Position numbers and translations under genes: made by a program
The notes under the pieces: model-generated
What the model saw: only the letters and a program-made list of their open reading frames with translations
What the model was told of the DNA's origin: nothing
The model's database searches: none
Assembly: GCF_964656455.1 (NCBI RefSeq)
Contig: NC_135714.1
Coordinates: 126,288,131 to 126,352,130, forward strand
Direction: 5' to 3'
DNA: 64,000 bases
Source of the DNA: Halichoerus grypus
Lineage: Eukaryota; Chordata; Mammalia; Carnivora; Phocidae
Shown: positions 49,528 to 61,440 of the stretch, in pieces
Layout: every line of letters begins with the position of its first letter
Position numbering within the stretch: position 1 is the stretch's first letter

Positions 49528-51983
49528 GGCCTGTCATCGAAGTGTTTTAGGAATCCTAACTTGCCAATACTTCAGAGGTAGGAAAATATCCTTTGATTTT
49601 CCAGGAAAACTGTAAGAGCCACGGACAACCTAAGCTGGGGCTAGAATTAGAAAGTGACAACTCTATATTCAAATTCAAATATCAAAGACACCTGGGGAGA
49701 TTGGCCATCTACGGGGTGGGGGAGCACAGACAGGCTGAGAAGCACTTTGCATCTTCTTTGCACCAGGACCACATGACCAGCGGGGCCCTGTCAGTGGCCT
49801 CCCAGACGACAAGGCGGTGGGTCTGTGCACTGGTTTGTGTGTGCAATTAGTAACACCACAGTGGCTCTGCAGGTAAGGCAAAAATCTGTAACTTTCAAAG
49901 AGAATAAACGATGTTCCCCTTTTTCTTTGAGAAAGTAAAAAAGTAAGGATCAGGTTTTCTTTTATGTAGTGGCTGGCTTTTTATTTCAAATTTAAAAATC
50001 TCACTTAGAAACAATATTTTGGGATTCAGGGCTTGGAAGCGTATCAAATGTCTCTGTGGCCTGCTGAAAGGAGATGCTTTGTCCCAGGACACACGTGAAA
50101 GCCCTTATGGAGGAAAGGCGCTCCTGTGCTGGGAATGTTCTGGAAGGAGGTGTGGGGCAGAGTGTACAGTATCCCCTGTGAAAATCTATCTACATGTTTG
50201 CTTTTTTCCACTATAGCCAATAAATAGTTATGTGTATGCTTTAACTCTGAAAAATAAAATTACTTAAGAACTTTATTTTTAGGAGATGGAGACCTAAAGA
50301 AATTTCATCTTGTGAAATTAATGTTCTGAGTTTGGAACTGCTTTTACTTTCACTTCTTAATTATACAGCATGTTTGCTAATTTGTCATAACTGGGATAAA
50401 TAATAGTTTATTGGGTCATCAGCCCTTTAGAATGACTAAGTACATTTTTGACTATTATGAGAACCCTGGAAGCCAGGAATACTGCTCTTTCCAAATTAAA
50501 CCCTGTTGTCCTATATAAAAATTATCTTACAAATTACATTCACATCTTATGTTAATAGTCTCCTTGAGTTTAATTGTTGAGGCTTTTGATTTGTGGTTTA
50601 TCTAAATCTATTTTTGTGGGGGAAAAAATAAACCCCTAATAGCAATTGCATGCATTCCTGAGACGGCCACAATATTAGCTGTGGTTTCAAATATTTGACA
50701 TTCACATTAAAAGTTAAATGCCATCCATTATATAACAAATAGTTTGTTTTCTTTAAAAATAAAGCCTTGTTTTAAAAGTATAAAAAATATGAAGGACGGT
50801 CATAACCAGAATGTTAATAGTAAAACTATAGACCTACTGTCTACCAAAATTTTTAATGTTAACTTAAAACTTTCTGAAAGAAGTGGCAAGTTTGCAAATA
50901 CTTTGCAAATAGTGCCTACACACAGGTTAACAATTATTTTTTTAAGTTATAAAATATTAAGGAGTACACCTTTTGCTTTTCAATATAAATATTTAGAGAT
51001 CATCGTATACATTAACAATTACCTAAAATTAGAATGGAGTGAATAAATTTCACTACTATATTTCACTACTACTTGGTGTATCTGCTAAGATTAAGCAAAG
51101 ACCTTCTTATGGATAGTTCTGTATCAGAAATTCTCAAGATTACAAATGATTTGTGTCAAATATTACTTATATATTATTGCTGTAACTGAAATATATTGTA
51201 CCAATTTCCCAGCCAGATTTTTTAGAAGTTAAACCCACAAATAAGGAGAACTTAAGCAAAACCTCAAATTTTGGAGGTTTGCCCAGATTTTCTGAATTTA
51301 CTTATTAAATGCAGCAGGGCTGCTGGAAACCATCCAAAATCTATGGGCTGGAGAAGAGCAAAGAGACAACTGGGGTAGAGGTTCATCTATTTTCCTCCAT
51401 AAGCATTAAGAACACAAGATTCTCTCAATGTCATTGCTAAAAACTTTCTCGATACACTGGACATCAGGTGTGCAATTTAACATCCTAAAGAAGAAGAAAA
51501 CTTCTAACACATTCTATCACATATTAGCAAAATAAGCTTACTAAAGCCTGCAGCTCTGTGACTCATACAATTCTTTACTTGTGTTTTCCTGCCTTTTTAT
51601 TTTGCTTTTCCTGCATCTATAAACATCAGAATTGAAAGTACTGAGCTACTTGGAAGCTAATAAATTAATTTAGGTAGCTTCAAAATGATATCAGGATTGA
51701 TTATAGGCTGATTAAATGGTCTAAAAGGATAAGACACCAATTAAGTTGGAGTAGTCAAAATTTATAAAAATTAGTATCACATGCATTTTTCATTTAAATT
51801 CTATCACACATCTGATCTATCTACATCTAGATCTATACTTTCAACATTTTTCAGGCCAGTAATGGTTAATGACATAGCTTGGAAAGGGGAATAGAATCAC
51901 TGTCGCTGAATTTAAAGATTCTGGTTCCAAAATTATATTCTAAAAAGGATAAATCGGGGACTTCAGAAACCTCGAGGGAGAGC

Positions 51984-52010
51984 GGGGGTGGGGCGGGGTG
52001 GGGCGGGGGG
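51984..52010 (+). other. G-quadruplex motif in intron 7
   Basis: Five G runs of 5, 4, 4, 4 and 6 bases, separated only by single T or C loops. Single-base loops predict a very stable parallel quadruplex. NR3C2 is transcribed from the opposite strand, so the G-rich strand is the DNA template and the RNA is C-rich here. Confidence 0.85.
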
Positions 52011-52204
52011 AAGAGTCCAGCTCTGACCACCCTGCAGATGAGGGGTTGCACCCACGACCCCACAGGAGATTTGCTGAGTGTAATTAGTGAGGAATGGTAG
52101 GGCCTGTGGCAAACTGGAGAGAACATGCCCTGCCTTGGGCAATCGAATTCAATGAAAATAAAACAAGACAAAAGGCCAAGAGCAACCTAAAATACCTGTG
52201 CCAG

Positions 52205-52390
52205 CCAAACAAAACACAGCTGTGAGGTGCTGGCCCCACCTCCCGACCCGGGCTGCGGGTCTGCCCCCTGGGCTGGAGCCTGGGTCCCACCTGCTGACCA
52301 CTCCGCGCCTCCTGCTGCAGCCACGTGCCGCCGCCGGCCTTTCGGCCCCTGGCTCCCCGCTCTGGGGAGAGCGGGAACAACACTGGGCGT
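52205..52390. other. GC-rich, CpG-containing islet in intron 7
   Basis: It includes CCCGACCCGGGCTGCGGG, CACGTGCCGCCGCCGGCC and CGCTCTGGGGAGAGCGGG. It is locally far richer in CpG than the flanking intron. No splice sites or homologous protein are recognised in either strand. Confidence 0.45.
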
Positions 52391-52449
52391 GAAGGCCACA
52401 GCCAAGGCTTTGAGTTCTAATGCACAGAGGATACTGGACAAAAACGCCT

Positions 52450-52560
52450 GTGTGCCTCCTTTTCGTTAGCTTTAGAACATGGGGTTGTTTTAAGCATTAA
52501 ATTAGATGATATATGGCAAACACTTCAAAAGCCGTGAGCTGCTAAACTGGGAAGCAGATG
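52450..52560 (-). repeat. MIR 5' part, reverse orientation
   Basis: GGGGTTGTTTTAAGCATTAA followed by TTAGATGATATATGGCAAAC and ACTTCAAAAGCCGTGAG match the reverse MIR 5' half. Confidence 0.55.
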
Positions 52561-52589
52561 CTTATCCAGAGTCGCTATAGCATCTCCTC

Positions 52590-54515
52590 TTCCTGCTCTT
52601 GTCACTACTTGATTCAGGCTAACTCTTCCTCAGACCCAGTCCCTCTCTGGGGGAAACAACATCTCTTCTGACCCCTCCTATCCTCATTACCTTGGTGAGT
52701 AATGCCACTTTCTCCCAAACGACTCTACTGAAAACTGCCCCTTCCGCCACGGCCCTGACTCATGAGCCAAGGGGAGGGCTGGGCATGTGCTGGACTCTCT
52801 TTTCTGCTTCCAGGTGGTCACTCAACAATCTCTCCTCCTTTGAAGTCCATGCCACTCGCCCTGGCACCCAGAACATTTCCCAGTTTCCTCAGTGGCCACA
52901 CTACTTGGCTTAGAGATTTCTTCTCCATGCTGCCTCCTGCCATCATTCTTGTCTTCCTCTCATCTGATGTGAACTTGCTCAGATTCTTTCCCCTCAGTTT
53001 GAAAATGTCTGTGCCGTTGCCGGAGGAAGAAGTGCTCAACATCCTTGCCAAGGCTAATCCTGTCCTGACTTGTCTCTCTGGCACTTTATGTCATCAACTT
53101 CTCTACTCTCATACTTGGTTCCAGAAGCCTAAAAAAGCTTCCCATCAATCTGCAAGTCCCTGGCCATCAGGCACCTGCCTGAGGCCTAATGGTCAACTCT
53201 CACTGGCCTCTCTCTGTGCTCTCAACTTTCTCTGTGGAAGCTCTGCTGTTAGTCATGCCCCTTTTGGAAACCAGTTCTTGGCTCCCAGTTTCTCTGCCTC
53301 TCTGACAGTCCCATCTCTGCCTCTTCAGCCCTGCCATCCTCCTTTCATGTAGCTCAACTGGACCGTTCCTCTTCTTTCTGTGCCCTGGCAACCCCACTCA
53401 CCATTTTAGTTTAGATGACAATTTTCTATGATGATAATTTCATGTTTATGTCTCAATACCCAAGCCTGTCTTCTGAGTGCTAGTCCCAAATTCTCCCCAT
53501 CTTTTGGGATACATCTGAAAATTAACCCATCTAAATTGAACTCATTTCATAAAACCCCCACCAAATCTTCTCCAAGTCCCAACATTAACATACTCCTCTT
53601 AATGGTATCACAGCCATCGTAGCCATTTCTCTGTGTGCAAAACCTGTGTGACTTCTGACCCGTACCATTTTGTTTCCCCTTCTAGTTCGGCCTTGTTCCT
53701 TGAATGCATTGCTCCTGTCCATCACACCACCCACCACCATCATTCAAGGCCATTATTTCAACAGCCTCACAGCAGGTCTCTGTGCTTCTAATCTGGCTAA
53801 GTTCTCTGTCTTTGCCTCTCCACCTCCCCCTCTCTTTCCCCTTTAATCCAGTTTACCAGATACATTTTCATAAAGGCACAGAAGACAGCTTGGGTCATGT
53901 CACCCCACTGCTCAAAGCCTGCGGTGCTGCACTCCTCTGCCCACCCAATGAAGGTCAGGTGCCTTCAACAGACACTGAATATCCTGGTCCATCTCCATCC
54001 CAACCTTATTCCCCACTCCTCTCCAACCCAACATCACCCCATGCACCTTGAAAAATTAAATGAATACAGAAATAAAAAATTTAAAAATTAATGGGTAAAA
54101 CACGTCTTCCAGAACTAAGTTCTAATGCCTGGATATGCTTTCCCACATTTCCACACTCCCTCACATCATCCCCTGATGGGAATGCCATCTCAGACCTCAT
54201 AACCAATTCATAACCCTTGCAAAGCTTGCCAAGATTCAGCTTCACCATGAATCCCTCCCTGACTCCCAGAACTAAATATGCTCCTCCCTTTTTTGAGCCA
54301 CCGTGACACTCTTTATCTTCTATCATGATTGCATAATCCCTTTCCACAACGTATTAAAAGTATCTTTGAATTTATCTTATAGTAAAACTCGCTGAGGGCA
54401 GCAACTGCACCTCATTCACCCTTGTAGTAGCTGAATTGCCTAATCCTACTATACATATAACAGACACTTAGTAAATATTTAGTGGTCGGATGGATGAAGA
54501 AATGAAGGAATATGC
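52590..54515 (+). mobile_element. L2 relic, about 1.9 kb
   Basis: A CT-rich, diverged L2 in sense to the + strand. Signature phrases are TCATTCAAGGCCATTATTTC near 53739, GTCATGTCACCCCACTGCTC near 53895, a TGAATCCCTCCCTGACTCCC segment near 54248, GCTGAGGGCAGCAACTGCAC near 54391, and the terminal ACACTTAGTAAATATTTAGTG with GATGGATGAAGAAATGAAGG. The open frames in it arise from low stop density in CT-rich text. Confidence 0.6.
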
Positions 54516-54585
54516 TCTTTCTTCACCCAAAGCCTCATACTTTCCAAGTAACTTAGTTCACCAAAAGACCAAAGCCCTTTTCTCA

Positions 54586-54906
<321 letters not shown>

Positions 54907-55435
54907 TTAATAAGAGATCTGAGTCGGAGTTTCCCTTTGGCTTCAACATGGAGCAGATATGTATCCAAAGACAAGTTAGATGCCTTTCACACTGATGGCT
55001 AAACTGCTTCTAGACCGACACTGCCATGCCATTTCCTAGTACCCTGTAACAATGCGTCAGAAGCATGGAAACCAAACTTTTTCATGTGTGCCATTATTTT
55101 ATTTTATGTCAAGAGTAACGATGACTGATCGTGTTGTGTTATATAGTGAGATCATCCACAGAGCAGAGAGACCGCTGTGATGTGGGGTGAAGCGCACAAA
55201 CTTCTGTTCCTTTTCAGCTAGAGATACCAAACACTTAACTATTTTGACAAACTATACTAGATGCTGTGAATACGGGACAGTGATGACCAGTCTTATTTCC
55301 ACATGGACTTCCCTTACAGAGGTCATGAAACATGACTGTTAACTATTTGAAGCAGCACATTTAAAAAGGAAATTGAACAAAATTTTGAAACCTGAGAACC
55401 TGGACTAGAATCTTTCTGATAAAGGGAAAAAGCAA

Positions 55436-55992
55436 TGTGGGAAACAAAGGCAAAAGAAAAAAGTAAATGTCCTTACTACTTATAGACCACTGACAAGTTC
55501 CTGAAACAGGTAGAGTGACCTTCCTCTAGGAACTCAGCTGCCTTGATGTTAATACTTTGCTAAGGGCAAAAGTAATCTTAGCTTAACATTATCCTGACTC
55601 CCCAGGATCCTGTAAGTCTACTTTAATATATAAAAATTCCTTTGGAAACTTCCTTTAGATATATGTTGGCAATTGTCCTCCAAGCATATGGCCCACTGAT
55701 ACACATCTGAAGGGTCTCATGACTAAGGTTATATTAGACAGTAATAAATGACCTTTTCCTAACAATAGCTGGTCCCCTTCAGGTCCTGGAAACCTTGCTT
55801 CCAAAATTTCTTAGAGACTTACATTATCCCTAACCCCCTCCCAACTTGAAAATATATAATCGGCCACTCTTCATGACCCCAGTGCAGCAGTTCCTGCCTA
55901 CAGGTCCTATCCCCATGCTTTAATAAAACCACCTTTTTGCACCAAAGATGTCTCAAGAATTCTTTCTTGGCTGTAAGCTCTGAATCCCAACA
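55436..55992 (+). mobile_element. Solo ERV1-like LTR
   Basis: It begins near TGTGGGAAACAAAGGC and ends CTGAATCCCAACA, giving the TG...CA ends of an LTR. A poly(A) signal AATAAA is at 55922-55927, followed by AAAGATGTCTCAAGAATTC and TTTCTTGGCTGTAAGCTC, an R-U5 arrangement typical of gammaretrovirus-like LTRs. No internal viral genes flank it, so it is a solo LTR left by recombination. It is antisense to NR3C2. Left boundary and target duplication are uncertain. Confidence 0.65.
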
Positions 55993-56072
55993 TTTCCTAT
56001 GTCAGGAGTTTGGGGCAATATATGCATGTTTCCACTTGGACAACTAACCAATCCTCTCCCTCCACCTAGTCT

Positions 56073-56464
56073 AAATGTTTCCTTTTATTTTTTTCTAAAG
56101 ATTTTACTTATCTGAGAGAAAGAGTGAGCAAGAGAGCAGGTATGAGCTGGGGAGGAGCAGAGGAAAAGGGAGAAGTAGACTCCCTGTTGAGCAGGGAGCC
56201 TGATGTGGGGCTCGATCCCTGGACTCCGGGATCATGACCTGGGCAGAAGGCAGACGCTTAACTGAACCATCCTGGTGCCCCTCCTTTTTTTTTTTTTAAG
56301 ATTTATTTGGGGGGGGCGCACACAGGAGTGTTGGTGCTGGTAGGGGGAGGGGCAGAGGGACAGAATCTTCAAGCAGACTCCCACAACCCATGAGATCATG
56401 ACCTGAGCCAAAACCAAGAGGACGCTCAACTAACTGAGCCACCCAGATGCCCCCAAATATTTCC
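56073..56464 (-). mobile_element. Two CAN SINEs stacked in tandem, reverse orientation
   Basis: The left copy is about 56083-56281 and the right copy about 56285-56454. Both have oligo(T) on the left and a degraded CAN SINE head on the right (CATCCTGGTGCCCC and GCCACCCAGATGCCCCC). One duplication encloses both: AAATGTTTCC (56073-56082) and AAATATTTCC (56455-56464). The left copy has TCCTTTT on its left and TCCTTTTTTT on its right, which suggests it inserted later into the oligo(A) tail of the right copy. Confidence 0.85.
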
Positions 56465-56949
56465 ATAAAAATCTGTATTATACAGCAAGAGAAGTCATCA
56501 TTGTCTCTTTCCATGAGAAGTAAACAAAGCATCAGTTAGTTTTTAAGATTTTCCTTCTCAAAATAATAAATCTTTTGGGACATATTGCTGGTAACTATTG
56601 CTTTATGATGACCAGAATCTAATAAGTGAAAAAGAGACTATTAGTGAAAAATAGGAACAGACTTGATAAAGGCCAAAGAAACAGAGAAAGAGGTCATGAT
56701 GGCTGATATATTTCCAAAGGTGATGGATAGCAGGCGGGAGTCTGTAGGACAGCAACACTGCTATACCTCTCCCAGGATGCATTCTTGGGTTCCCCTCATT
56801 GGCAGAAATCCCTTTCATCTCAACTCTGAAAGCCACCTGTATAGAACCCATAATGGAACAGAACGTTTTCTCTGTGTTATTATTGTATGTCTTTTGTCTC
56901 CCATAATCTGGAAGATATTTTTAATTATGTAAATGTTTTAAACACATAC

Positions 56950-57790
56950 ACACACACATAGAATAGCAGGAGCCTATGCATCTGCCATCCGGAACTAACA
57001 ATGTAAATAAATGCTAATATTTTTGTCATATTTACTTCAGATCTTTAAAAATTAAACATGGCAGAGTTACACCCTGCTCTCTCTTCCTCCTGCTTCCCAT
57101 TCATCTTCATTCAAGAAGGGAACCGCCCACTTTGGGGGACTACCATTTCCTCTCAGATGTATATATTTTACGGCCACATGTATGTATCTATAAAAACAGC
57201 GTACAGTACCTGCTTTGTTTTATGTAAATTTGAAATTAGATATGCACATCCTTCTGCAACTTATTTTTATTCAGTGTTGTAATTCTGAGATGTATCATTT
57301 TAATACAGGTAACCGTAAGTTAATTCATTTTCACTGATGCAAGTTTCATTTGTTTGCACATATCATGATTTACTTATCCATTCCACTACTGATGGTCACT
57401 TGGATGGTTTCCTCTTTATCGCTATTATGAATGATGCCCAAGGAACATCCTAGGGCATTAATCTAGGATACAGAATGAAAGCAGAATTGCTGAGTCACAC
57501 ATGCGTGCACATCTGCTGCTTTCATTCTAACCAGTAAAAGATAAGAATTTCCTTTTATTCCACACCCCCACCAAATTTGTGGCCAGCTGACAGGGGCTGA
57601 AAGGATAGCCCCATTGGTTCTTTTATTTGCATTTCCATTAACACCAGTAGGCTGAACATTTTTCAAATGTTTTCTGACCATTTGGGTTTCTTCTTTGTTG
57701 ATTTGTCTCTTCATATCTTTACCCATTTTATTGTAAGCTTTTTCTCTTCTATCACTAAGTAACACCATCTTTAATCCTAGTATTTTTTTG
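56950..57790 (-). repeat. Probable old L1 piece, reverse orientation
   Basis: TTAATTCATTTTCACTGATGC, TACTTATCCATTCCACTACTG, GCATTTCCATTAACACCAGTAG and a TTCTTTGTTGATTTGTCTC phrase resemble reverse-oriented L1M 3' sequence. Diverged, so family and borders are uncertain. Confidence 0.4.
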
Positions 57791-57794
57791 CCTT

Positions 57795-58069
57795 AAAAAT
57801 TTTGTCTGAGGAAGAATGAAGGGGGGGAAATCAGAAGGGGAGACGAACCATGAGAGACGATGGACTCTGAAAAACAAACTGAGGGATCTAGAGGGGAGGC
57901 GGGTGGGGGGGTGGGTTAGCCTGGTGATGGGTATTAAAGAGGGCATGTTCTGCATGGAGCACAGGGTGTTATATGCAAACAATGAATCATGGAACACTAC
58001 ATCAAAAACTAATGATGTAATGTATGGTGATTAACATAACAATAAAAATTAAACAAAAATTTTGTCTGA
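57795..58069 (+). mobile_element. Young carnivore L1 3' end with perfect 15-bp TSD
   Basis: The insert 57810-58054 is a strongly 5'-truncated L1 consisting only of 3' UTR. Its phrases are CCATGAGAGACGATGGACTC, AAACAAACTGAGGGATCTAG, CACAGGGTGTTATATGCAAAC and GTGATTAACATAACAATAAA. The duplication AAAAATTTTGTCTGA is identical at 57795-57809 and 58055-58069. This 3' UTR type is one I associate with arctoid carnivorans. Confidence 0.93.
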
Positions 58070-59575
58070 TAGTTTTGTTTCTTCCTTTCTCTCTCCCTTC
58101 CTTCCTCTTACTTTCTTCTGCTCTCTCTTTAGAATTTGCCTGGTATGCCTTTTTTTTTTTAATCCCTTATTTTCAAATGTCCCAAATAATTATATTTCAC
58201 ATGTCTTTTATATAAGCAGCAAAAAACTGGATTTAAAAAATCTGAGTCTGTGTATTTTAACAACTCAGTTTAATCTGTTCTTCTTTATCATGATTACTGA
58301 TGGTTTTGGATTTTTTTTCTACTATTTTAACTTTCCTGTTTTCCTTCTCTCTTTCCACTTTCCTTCCTTCGACTAGGTCAATCTAGCTTTTAAAAAATTC
58401 CCCTCTTTGCTCCAGTACTGGATTTAGAAAGTACACATTTTTACTCCTTAAATAATTATCAAGTTGTGAATTTGTATACTTAAAAGTCAAAAGTTAATCA
58501 ATAGCTTTTCCATGAGAAACAAACACGTAAAATGTCTTTGGTCTACTGCTTCCAGTTCTCCTTGTTACAGCTCTTTAGAATTTAAATTATACCTGTTTTC
58601 ACAACTCCCCTGAAATCAGCCCTTCTTTCCTCACACCCACATACTCTCATCTGTTTCATTACTGATGGGTTTCTTTGATCACCACTGTTTCTTATACTTT
58701 ACTTCACACTTCGGGGTTTGGTTTCTTACATGTTAAAGAATATTTTTTCATAATTCTTTCAACAGTGGTCATTGAAAGTTCAAGTCTTTCAGGCTTGATT
58801 TGTCTGAAAATCTCTTTATTTCACCTTCATTCTTTACAAAGTCATAGATTTCCCAGCTTGACAGGTAATTGCCCTCAGTACTTTGAAGATAGAACTCCCC
58901 TATAGTTGGGCCTTAAGAGCTGCTTTTGCAGAAATTTCTTGTTAGTCTAGTTGTCATTCTTTTACAGATAACCTGCATTTTCTCTTTGGTAGCTTATCCC
59001 AAATTCCCTGTTTATTTGATGTCTGCAGTTTCATTTCAAAGTACCTGAGTGCAGAGTAATCTTTATTTCTCCTGCTCGGGACTCAAGGTCCCTATTAGAT
59101 TTGAAGGTGTAGGTATTTCTTCAGTTCTGAAATGTCCTTAGACATTATTTCTTCAAGTATCACCCCTATCCCATCCCCACTACTTTTTTCTTTTGAACTC
59201 CTATTAGCAGTGTGTTGGACCTTTTCACTGTGTCTTCACATCAACCTTCCTTTTATATTTCTTTTTATCTCTCTGGACTGTATTCTAGGTGATTTTCTCA
59301 GATCTATTTTCTAAGTATATATTTTTCTGTGTCTAATCCGTTTAATGTCTACAGTGTTTTAATGACAATATTTTTTTCACATCTAGCTGCCTAGAAATAT
59401 TCTATTTAGTTCTTTCTCCGACATCTCTGTTATTTTTCCATTAGGTACTTATTTTCTGGCTATTATATCTTCTTTCTCTAAATTATATCTTTATCTATTA
59501 TATCTCTAAATACTTTTAACATTATATTTCATAGTTTCCTTTGGATTTTTTGTTTGTTCAACTTTTTGGGATGCT
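58070..59575 (-). repeat. Probable old L1 5' region, reverse orientation
   Basis: TCTGAAAATCTCTTTATTTCACC near 58803, CAGTACTTTGAAGATAGAACTC near 58876, GGTATTTCTTCAGTTCTGAAATG near 59112 and a CTCCTATTAGCAGTGTGTTGG phrase near 59198 match the reverse complement of an old L1M-class 5' part, in order. It is non-coding and heavily diverged. Confidence 0.5.
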
Positions 59576-60074
59576 AATATGCATACCTACCACACACTGT
59601 TTTGGCCTAGGTGAATCCCAGGGGCACTGCCTTGTGGAAGGGACTCTAAAGGAAGTTTCAGCATTTGTAACTGTTGGGGGTATAAGCATTTCACTTGTTT
59701 TGGACCAGTTTTTATGCTAATTTCTTAGCTAAAATGCTTTTTACAAGACTTGTGTAGTTTAAATTTAGACTCCACATTTGATGCGATACAGGCTCGTGTT
59801 TCTTACTCCTTTCAGCCTTCCTGCCATGTCGCTGGGCTGGCTGGCATGCTGAGTTTTACCGTCCTTGTTAGGAGACAGTGAAATAGCTGCAGAGACATGG
59901 CTTTATGCAAGAGGCTCCGTTTCAGGCTCCAGCCTTGCTAGCGTCTATGTTCTTGTCTCCCATTCCTGTTTGTGTTCTAGTATGCACCCCTAAGGCATTT
60001 ACCTACACCCACTAGTCTGTGGGCCAACTGTAGCTTTAGCTCCAAGTTAAACCACTCTGGCTGTGAATTCCCTT

Positions 60075-60125
60075 TGCTTGCACCTGTTTTTTTTTTTTTT
60101 TTTTTCCCTCTCTCTCTCTCTTTTT
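60075..60125. repeat. Poly(T)/(TC)n low-complexity tract
   Basis: A run of about 18 T passes into CCCTCTCTCTCTCTCTTTTT. Confidence 0.85.
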
Positions 60126-60279
60126 AAGCTTGCCTATATATTTAAGACTTTCTTTTTTAAATGCAGAATTTCCATGCGCTTAGAGAAAAAAAAAAAAAGG
60201 CTCAGTTCAGTTCCACCATTCTGATTGCTAACTACAAGCTTCTTAGAGACAGGATCCATGTCTGGCTAACCTTTTTGAA

Positions 60280-60352
60280 TGTCAAGTAGAATATGATAGC
60301 CAAGTGTCATGTGTCAATCTTTGCTCAATAAATATTTCATGAATGAATGAGA
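60280..60352 (+). repeat. L2 terminal fragment
   Basis: TTTGCTCAATAAATATTTCATG followed by AATGAATGAG is the classic L2 3' terminus. Confidence 0.6.
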
Positions 60353-60734
60353 GAGAAGAAAAAAGTGAAGACAACAAAACAATGATTTGCAAATGATGAT
60401 GATCAGAGCAAGAGAATACTGAAAATTTACACAAAGTAAGGTCAAATGTCTAATAAAATAGATATGGCACTTGTGAAGTTCTTCAAAATTTTCTCAAAAA
60501 AAGGAGAGATTTAGGTTGTAAAATGGGGTGGAGTGGATTACAAATCAGGATATCCACGGAATACAGCACAATATGCATTTGATGCTAGACAAGTTAAAAA
60601 GTGGACTCCTGTGCATTTGATTCCTCAGGCCACCTGGTGCTGGAGACAGAACAGGACCCTTGGCTTCATCCCAGCAGGGTCTGGAGATGTGCAGCCCGTC
60701 CGCCCTTCAGGGCGCTGGCTCTGTGAGTCTGCGA

Positions 60735-60850
60735 CTGTGCCCCTTCTGAGACCCAAACTTACTGCATGTCAAACTGGGATACTAATAATAATTCCAACCT
60801 TTCAGAAATGTAGGAACCAATTATATGTAAATTCTTATAAAGTACTATTA
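60735..60850 (-). repeat. Diverged MIR, reverse orientation
   Basis: GTCAAACTGGGATACTAATAATAA, preceded by CTTCTGAGACCCAAACTTACTG, follows the reverse MIR core. Confidence 0.45.
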
Positions 60851-61274
60851 GCTTTTTTTTTGGTATAATAAAGAAAAAATTCTTGAGAGATCAGTGATCA
60901 ATTTGGTTAAAACAAAGCAAGTAATAATCAAATTCTTAAGATGACTTTACAGGAAAACAATATTATATTGTCACTATTATTTCTATATGTAGGGTAAGGC
61001 AGGAGCAAAACCAGGGAGTGTGTAGATTTTCAGGGAGGTGGAAGGAACTCGCACCTCCGTGTTAAAATGTTTCTGTTCTCAGATGTCTTGACAAAACATC
61101 CACACGCAGATGAAAGGTGACTTAAAGAGAGACCTCAGATTCTACTTGAAGACAGATGAGAACGTGAGTGTGTGACAACACACCCAAAGGAAGCATGTTT
61201 TGCCCCTTCAGTACGAAGAACATCTCTCTACCTCTTTCTTGAGGCCTTATTCCCTGAGTAACCTCCGTGGTCTT

Positions 61275-61440
61275 CACAGCTATCACTCATGGGGTGCCTA
61301 CCATCCACCAACGCTAAATTTAGTCTTGCTAATTCTCACAGTGCCTTGTGAATAATTATCCTCCTGTTCACGATAAGGAAATGAAGGTACACTATGCAGC
61401 CAGGAGCCGACCCCAGGTTCTCCACTTTGTACCTCATGTC
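61275..61440 (+). repeat. MIR
   Basis: TTGCTAATTCTCACAGTGCC, then ATTATCCTCCTGTTCACGATAAGG, then GCAGCCAGGAGCCGACCCCAGG. MIR order in sense orientation. Confidence 0.65.

Noticed and set aside
52762..53352. Open frame of 196 codons on the + strand
   Set aside because: It lies in the CT-rich L2 relic, where stops are rare. The composition (Ser, Leu, Pro) reflects the repeat, not a protein.
55922..55927. AATAAA as a premature poly(A) site for NR3C2
   Set aside because: The signal is on the + strand within the LTR, antisense to NR3C2, so it cannot end the receptor transcript.
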